Assembly: GCA_018610095.1 (NCBI GenBank)
Contig: JAHEOB010000147.1
Span: forward strand, 1-6,394
Source: Halothece sp. MAG
GTDB lineage: Bacteria; Cyanobacteriota; Cyanobacteriia; Cyanobacteriales; Rubidibacteraceae
Direction: 5' to 3'
DNA: 6,394 nt
The translations under genes and the position numbers were made by a program. The stretch's first letter is position 1, and each line of letters opens with the position of its first letter. Of the stretch, positions 1 through 3,519 are shown piece after piece. The notes below the pieces were generated by a model, which did no database searches, was not told the origin of the DNA, and saw only the letters and a list, made by a program, of their open reading frames with translations.

Positions 1-434
1 ACTGCTTCTTGGCGAGAACAATTAAGATATTGGGATAACCAACTAACCAGTTCATTTCCAAGCAGCGATCGCGGATAAACGCGTAGTTTATAGCGATTGG
101 TTTTGATTAATCCTGATTCATTACGGATAGCATTAATAATTTTTTCTAAATCCCACTTGGTGTTATTAGCAGGTTGTTTAATGATTTCTAAGTTTGACTC
201 TTGATAGCAAATGAAATAATTATAGTGTTCATCTACCACTAACAGGCACATCTTTCCCGCTTCTAATTCTTGTCGCGTTTGCTGGAGTGCCCGATATCGT
301 TCTTCAGGCGAATAGGTTTCCCCCTTAATGAAAATCCAGTCTTTATAGACAATCCCTAGCAAACGTTCCTGCTGCGAGTCACGGTGGCGAATGAGTTGGC
401 AAGGGGTCACTTGATCTGAACTCAGAATAAACAT
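1..434 (-). CDS. DEP-domain protein, 3' end beyond window (partial)
   Basis: Reading the minus strand from the ATG at 434-432 gives 144 codons without a stop, running off the left edge, so the C-terminus is missing. The first ~90 residues form a mixed alpha/beta region (for example CLLVVDEHYNYFICYQE near 63-79) that I cannot place in a named family. Residues ~94-144 resemble the start of a DEP domain: a helix (WDLEKIINAIRNESG), a basic strand (NRYKLRVYPRSLLG), the hallmark NELVSWL at 127-133, and SRQEA at 140-144, where the family has a conserved 'treEA' helix. DEP domains bind membranes or signalling partners, and in bacteria they are usually accessory modules. The start is well supported: the next in-frame codon that matters upstream is a TAA at 452-450, with no other ATG between. 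No Shine-Dalgarno is visible. The gene is transcribed divergently from the DUF202 gene. The coding call is firm and the DEP assignment is by motif memory. Confidence 0.75.
   Translation of the reverse strand, partial: MFILSSDQVTPCQLIRHRDSQQERLLGIVYKDWIFIKGETYSPEERYRALQQTRQELEAGKMCLLVVDEHYNYFICYQESNLEIIKQPANNTKWDLEKIINAIRNESGLIKTNRYKLRVYPRSLLGNELVSWLSQYLNCSRQEA
65..72. repeat. HIP1 palindrome (GCGATCGC), within the DEP-domain gene
   Basis: Exact copy of the octamer that is hugely over-represented in many cyanobacterial genomes. With about 44% GC, roughly 0.06 copies would be expected in a window this size and five are present. It falls in the codons for PRSL of the DEP-like region. Confidence 0.85.
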
Positions 435-483
435 GAGGCTAGTTAGTAATTACTTTCTTGCATTTCAGGGAGAGTCACTTCCT

Positions 484-511
484 ATAATAGATTTTGATTG
501 CAAAAGGTTAA
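484..511 (-). promoter_or_regulatory. Candidate sigma70-type promoter for the DEP-domain gene
   Basis: On the minus strand there is a -35-like TTAACC (511-506, four of six matches) and a -10-like TATTAT (489-484, five of six), 16 bases apart. The predicted transcript would start about 40 bases before the ATG at 434. The same A/T run reads as a perfect TATAAT on the plus strand (483-488), so the orientation of this element is ambiguous. Confidence 0.35.
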
Positions 512-521
512 CTTCTACTAT
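494..521 (+). promoter_or_regulatory. Candidate promoter for the DUF202-DUF1353-SDR run
   Basis: TTGATT at 494-499 and TACTAT at 516-521, separated by 16 bases, each match the sigma70 consensus at four of six positions. The leader to the ATG at 609 would be roughly 80 bases. An alternative is the perfect TATAAT at 483-488, but its best -35 (TTGCAT, 458-463) matches poorly and lies 19 bases away. This is a weak prediction. Confidence 0.25.
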
Positions 522-529
522 GCAGTAGA
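514..529. promoter_or_regulatory. Inverted repeat, possible operator
   Basis: TCTACT-ATGC-AGTAGA is a perfect 6-bp inverted repeat around a 4-base centre. It overlaps the candidate plus-strand -10 and lies just upstream of the candidate minus-strand -35, where a regulator could affect both divergent genes. A 6-bp repeat can also arise by chance, and no regulator gene adjoins it. Confidence 0.25.
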
Positions 530-608
530 TAAATAATGACTGAGAATTGCTCCCCATTACAACTTCAAAAAGTCTGCCGTCGTCTGTAGCATCAGTAAAA
601 TCTAGCTA

Positions 609-1043
609 ATGACAAAACACTCTGGCCTCGATCGGCAACGAGAACATCAAGCCAATGAGCGCACCTTTCTCGCATGGTTACGAACTTCCGTTGCTTTAAT
701 TGCATTGGGATTAGCAACAGCACGATTTGGCATCTTTTTAGAAGAAATTAAAAGTGCAGTTCAACGAGATATTTCATCGCAACACCCTTTGTTCAATTCC
801 CAAGTATTGGGATTGAGTTTAGTGATTTTTGGTTTAATTGTCATTGCTTTAGCAGCATGGCGTTATAATCAAGTGTTTTGGCAAATTGAACAGGGACAAT
901 ATCAACCCAATCAATTTTTAGTTTGGATGATGGTGGCGGTGGTGATTGTGTTAGCGGCTCTAAGTACGATTCCCTTATTGCTTTCAGACATGAATGTAAA
1001 TGCTTTGGGCAATAATTTGCTATTAATAAAAGCTTGGTTTTAA
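609..1043 (+). CDS. DUF202 (YidH-type) small inner-membrane protein
   Basis: This 144-residue protein carries the DUF202 signature at residues 16-41: NERTFLAWLRTSVALI followed by a glycine-rich helix ending in ARFG. The family (E. coli YidH and YidG; a related domain occurs in yeast VTC polyphosphate polymerase subunits) consists of small proteins with about three membrane helices and no established bacterial function. Three hydrophobic segments are visible at about 21-44, 66-85 and 104-125. The first 15 residues are polar and basic, so that end is probably cytoplasmic. The length is slightly above YidH because of the loop at 45-65 and a short tail after 126. The ATG at 609 is the first possible start because TAG lies in frame at 603-605. 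No Shine-Dalgarno is seen. It lies 52 bases before the DUF1353 gene on the same strand, so co-transcription is plausible. Family assignment is confident; the function is unknown. Confidence 0.9.
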   Translation: MTKHSGLDRQREHQANERTFLAWLRTSVALIALGLATARFGIFLEEIKSAVQRDISSQHPLFNSQVLGLSLVIFGLIVIALAAWRYNQVFWQIEQGQYQPNQFLVWMMVAVVIVLAALSTIPLLLSDMNVNALGNNLLLIKAWF

Positions 1044-1095
1044 CGTTTTATTGATTTATCATTGGAAGTATTCTCGTTGGATTTTTCTCGATTAG

Positions 1096-1827
1096 ATGCT
1101 TTTTATCAACCCTTCTAAATATAAATATCACCATCAAGACTTTGACATTGAATTTCCAGAATTTCCTACTTTAACTCCTGTCCTACTGAATACGAAATAT
1201 GAGGGATTTTTGAAAAAGTTGCAAGGAGCAAATTCCCCACGCTATTTCAAACTGAGTAGGGATTGGCACGTGTCCATTCAGCTTAATGAAGCTAAATATG
1301 ATAATAATTTTATTAGTGGTACACTTGTAATCCCAGTATTTTATGGTCAATCTGAAACACGACTTGATGGGGCATCAGTACCATTACCATGGCTGGTAAG
1401 TTTTCTTAGCTTTGGTTTGTTAAGACCGCTAGGAATAATGCTAATTGCTTCGATTGTTCATGATTTTGCATTCCAACATGGTGGCTTGCTCTATTTGAAA
1501 GATAATGGAGAACAAGACTTCCAGCCATTACGCAGAGACTTAGCAGATAAACTATTCCATGACATCATTAGAACAGTTAATCAAATGCCTGTAACAGCAG
1601 TCATGGCATGGCTTGCTGTTCGACTAGGTTGGTTTTATGTTAAATATGCTGGTGAACCCAGAGGTGGTAAGTTTCCTTGGATTCCTTTAATCGTTCTTAT
1701 AGCAGTTTTATTGATTTTAGCGGGATTGATTTTATTATTCGGATTAAAAATAATTATTGCTTCATTTGCTATATTGTATCTGTTGATATTTGCATGTCTA
1801 AAATTAAGTCCAGACCTACTTGAATGA
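1096..1827 (+). CDS. DUF1353 protein with C-terminal membrane hairpin
   Basis: This 243-residue protein has DUF1353 hallmarks: DGASVP at 91-96, a hydrophobic helix leading to HDF at 122-124, then RRDLADKLFHDII at 146-158 and an AVRLGW segment at 174-179. DUF1353 is common in phages and scattered in bacteria, and I know of no assigned activity. The conserved His-Asp and Arg/Asp residues suggest a buried functional site, but that is inference. Past the domain, residues ~193-217 (IPLIVLIAVLLILAGLILLF) and ~218-236 form two strongly hydrophobic helices with almost no loop, a likely membrane anchor that small phage members lack as far as I recall. The ATG at 1096 directly follows an in-frame TAG (1093-1095), so no earlier start exists. 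The stop overlaps the SDR start as ATGA (1824-1827), suggesting translational coupling. The membrane-coding end is about 25-27% GC (hand count of 1681-1800), below its neighbours but partly explained by Ile/Leu/Phe codons. Confidence 0.8.
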   Translation: MLFINPSKYKYHHQDFDIEFPEFPTLTPVLLNTKYEGFLKKLQGANSPRYFKLSRDWHVSIQLNEAKYDNNFISGTLVIPVFYGQSETRLDGASVPLPWLVSFLSFGLLRPLGIMLIASIVHDFAFQHGGLLYLKDNGEQDFQPLRRDLADKLFHDIIRTVNQMPVTAVMAWLAVRLGWFYVKYAGEPRGGKFPWIPLIVLIAVLLILAGLILLFGLKIIIASFAILYLLIFACLKLSPDLLE

Positions 1828-2786
1828 GCCAACCCTTAACGAATCAAGTCACCTTAGTCACTGGAGCAACTCGAGGAATTGGTAAAGGGATCGCGATCGC
1901 GCTAGGAGAAGCAGGGGCAACGGTTTATATTACAGGGCGTACGCTTGGCACAGAAAACAGTGAGAATGTAACGGGAACCCTGTTAGAGACGAAGCAAGGG
2001 GTGGAAGAAGCTGGGGGAACTTGTATCCCAATTCAAGTCGATCACAGTGATGATGAACAAGTCAAACAGTTATTTAAGCAAATTGAAACCGAACAAAACG
2101 CACAACTCGACTTATTAGTTAATAACGTTTTTTCAGGAGTTAAAGCCCTTGCCAATGCTTCTGGGGAACCCTTTTGGAAAAATGATCCCAGTCTTTGGGA
2201 TGCGGTGAATCATGTGGGGTTGCGTAGCCACTATGTTAGCAGTGTGTTTGCTGCTCGTTTAATGAGCAACAATCAAAAGGGATTGATTTGTACGATTTCC
2301 TCTTGGGGAGGAATGTCTTATCTTTTTGGGACAGCTTATGGGGTGGGAAAAGCAGCCTGCGATCGCCTCGCAGCAGATATGGCGGTGGAGTTAACATCCG
2401 ATAATATTACATCCATATCACTTTGGCCCGGGATTGTGGGAACGGAACAAATTTCTGAACTATTTAAAAATAGCCAAGATGAAAGGGTTTCAGTAAGTAA
2501 TCAGTATAATTGGGAAACGCCATTATTTGTGGGACGAGTAATTGCTGCGTTAGCTGCTGATCCGAATCCATTTCGATTTACAGGAAAAGTGAAAATTGTT
2601 GCAGAATTGGCAAAACAGTATAAAGTTGTTGATCAGCAAGGAAATCGTCCTGTTTCCTTACGTTCTTTACGCTTTATTGTTCCTTATGCCATTCCAGCTT
2701 TACAAAAATATGCTTGGCTCATTCCTGATTTGAAGGTTCCATGGTGGATTCTATTGTGGACAAGTCTTCCTTCTCCTAAGCTGTGA
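1824..2786 (+). CDS. Short-chain dehydrogenase/reductase, DHRS1-like
   Basis: This 320-residue protein is a classical-type SDR, an NAD(P)H-dependent oxidoreductase acting on alcohol or carbonyl groups. The nucleotide-binding glycine motif TGATRGIG is at 13-20, followed by GATVYITGRT, where Arg39 hints at NADPH preference. An adenine-pocket Asp is at 73 (QVDHS) and the central NN at 100-101, here NNVFSG rather than NNAG. The catalytic set is Ser159, Tyr172 and Lys176 in YGVGKAACDRLAAD, followed by LWPGIVGTE. These blocks, the FW..dpslWD.v..VGLR.HY segment and the C-terminal tail match the animal DHRS1 family as I remember it. The tail (~283-312, ending VPWWILLWTS) is hydrophobic and may touch the membrane. 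DHRS1 acts on steroids and other carbonyl compounds; the bacterial substrate is unknown. TGA at 1821-1823 precedes the ATG in frame, which fixes the start. The overlap with DUF1353 implies co-expression. The gene converges on the peptidase gene, 24 bases away. Confidence 0.92.
   Translation: MSQPLTNQVTLVTGATRGIGKGIAIALGEAGATVYITGRTLGTENSENVTGTLLETKQGVEEAGGTCIPIQVDHSDDEQVKQLFKQIETEQNAQLDLLVNNVFSGVKALANASGEPFWKNDPSLWDAVNHVGLRSHYVSSVFAARLMSNNQKGLICTISSWGGMSYLFGTAYGVGKAACDRLAADMAVELTSDNITSISLWPGIVGTEQISELFKNSQDERVSVSNQYNWETPLFVGRVIAALAADPNPFRFTGKVKIVAELAKQYKVVDQQGNRPVSLRSLRFIVPYAIPALQKYAWLIPDLKVPWWILLWTSLPSPKL
1893..1900. repeat. HIP1 palindrome, within the SDR gene (first copy)
   Basis: Exact GCGATCGC inside an extended alternation TCGCGATCGCG, coding for the helix just after the nucleotide-binding glycine motif. 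Confidence 0.85.
2359..2366. repeat. HIP1 palindrome, within the SDR gene (second copy)
   Basis: Exact GCGATCGC in the codons for CDRLA, just after the catalytic YGVGK. Confidence 0.85.
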
Positions 2787-2810
2787 TGGCGCGATTGCAT
2801 AATTGAATTA

Positions 2811-3518
2811 CTAAGAATCGGTTTCAATGGGAGTCTGGTTTAATTCATCCCTGTAGCGTCGCCACTGGGGTAAAAACTGATCCAATAAGCTGCGAAAACG
2901 TTCGTTATGATGTCGTTCTAACAGATGGGTCATTTCATGAACCACGACATATTCTAAGCAGGAGGGCGGTTTCTTAGCCAGTTCTAAATTTAGCCAGATG
3001 CGTTGGGCTTGGGTATTGCAAGTTCCCCATTTCGTTTTCATGCGTTTGACACCCCAATCTTTGACTTCGACTTCCATGATTGCTTCCCATTTTTTGATTA
3101 AGCGAGGGATTTCGGTTTTTAAGTGCTGGCGATACCAATGTCTAAGTACATCTCGACGTTTTTCTCGGCTGCTGCCTTCTCTAACATAGAGGTCGATATA
3201 GGTTTTGTTTCTAATTTCAACTTTGGGGACGCGATTGCGGTAAATGACATTGAGTAAGTAACGCTGTCCTTGAAAATAGTGGCTTTCTCCAGAAACAAAT
3301 TTCCGTGGTGACTGACGGGGTTGGGCGAGAAACTTAGCTTGATTTTTCTTGATCCACTGTAAACGAGAAATTGCAAACAAACGCACTGACTCATCATCAA
3401 GGTGTAAGGGAGCGGAAATTCGGACTTCCCCATCGGGAGGATGCACTGCTAAATGGAGATTTTTGATTTTTTTGCGGGTGACGTTAATGGTGAGGTCGCG
3501 AACTTCAATTTGGTGCAT
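2811..3518 (-). CDS. YgjP-type (DUF45) zinc metallopeptidase next to hsdR
   Basis: This 235-residue protein has the YgjP/DUF45 (COG1451, SprT-like fold) layout. A beta-rich N-terminal half begins IEVRDLTINVTRKKIKNLHL and includes VRISAP at 32-37. A helical linker follows (RRDVLRHWYRQHL, 121-133), then MKTKWGTC at 160-167, where the family has its RWGSC block, and the zinc site HEMTH at 194-198. His194 and His198 should bind zinc, Glu195 should be catalytic, and His204 in ERHHNERF is the likely third ligand. The length is normal and all key residues are present, so it should be active. There is no signal peptide, so it is cytoplasmic. Its ATG follows the hsdR TAA after one base (TAA-C-ATG) with no Shine-Dalgarno, so translation probably depends on ribosomes finishing hsdR. 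Members of this family are often annotated beside type I restriction genes. A role in turnover of HsdR or of the complex is an inference. Confidence 0.9.
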   Translation of the reverse strand: MHQIEVRDLTINVTRKKIKNLHLAVHPPDGEVRISAPLHLDDESVRLFAISRLQWIKKNQAKFLAQPRQSPRKFVSGESHYFQGQRYLLNVIYRNRVPKVEIRNKTYIDLYVREGSSREKRRDVLRHWYRQHLKTEIPRLIKKWEAIMEVEVKDWGVKRMKTKWGTCNTQAQRIWLNLELAKKPPSCLEYVVVHEMTHLLERHHNERFRSLLDQFLPQWRRYRDELNQTPIETDS

Positions 3519-3519
3519 G

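Larger units (their letters stand above)
435..608. other. Divergent intergenic region
   Basis: This 174-base spacer separates the divergently transcribed DEP-domain and DUF202 genes and is the only sizeable non-coding stretch in the window. It contains the promoter candidates and dyad listed separately. The last ~70 bases before position 609 show no Shine-Dalgarno, no hairpin with a T-run and no recognisable riboswitch or small RNA. Confidence 0.6.

Noticed and set aside
1681..1800. Low-GC stretch (about 25-27%) as a sign of recent transfer
   Set aside because: The stretch codes for transmembrane helices rich in Ile, Leu and Phe, whose codons alone lower GC; this does not support transfer.
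1096..1827. DUF1353 gene as part of a prophage remnant
   Set aside because: The family is phage-associated, but no other phage gene, integrase, attachment repeat or tRNA is present, and the neighbours are ordinary chromosomal genes.
1635..1832. Minus-strand 65-codon open frame opposite the DUF1353 membrane region
   Set aside because: It is antisense to a well-supported gene, has no recognisable family features, and its Ile/Asn/Lys-rich content mirrors the AT-rich sense strand.
2787..2810. Possible bidirectional terminator between the convergent SDR and peptidase genes
   Set aside because: The 24-base gap has no stem-loop with a T-run in either direction, so no terminator can be supported.
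3119..3433. Minus-strand 104-codon open frame inside the YgjP-type peptidase gene
   Set aside because: It is an alternative frame of the same strand, overlapping a gene with a complete zinc-site motif, with no domain of its own.
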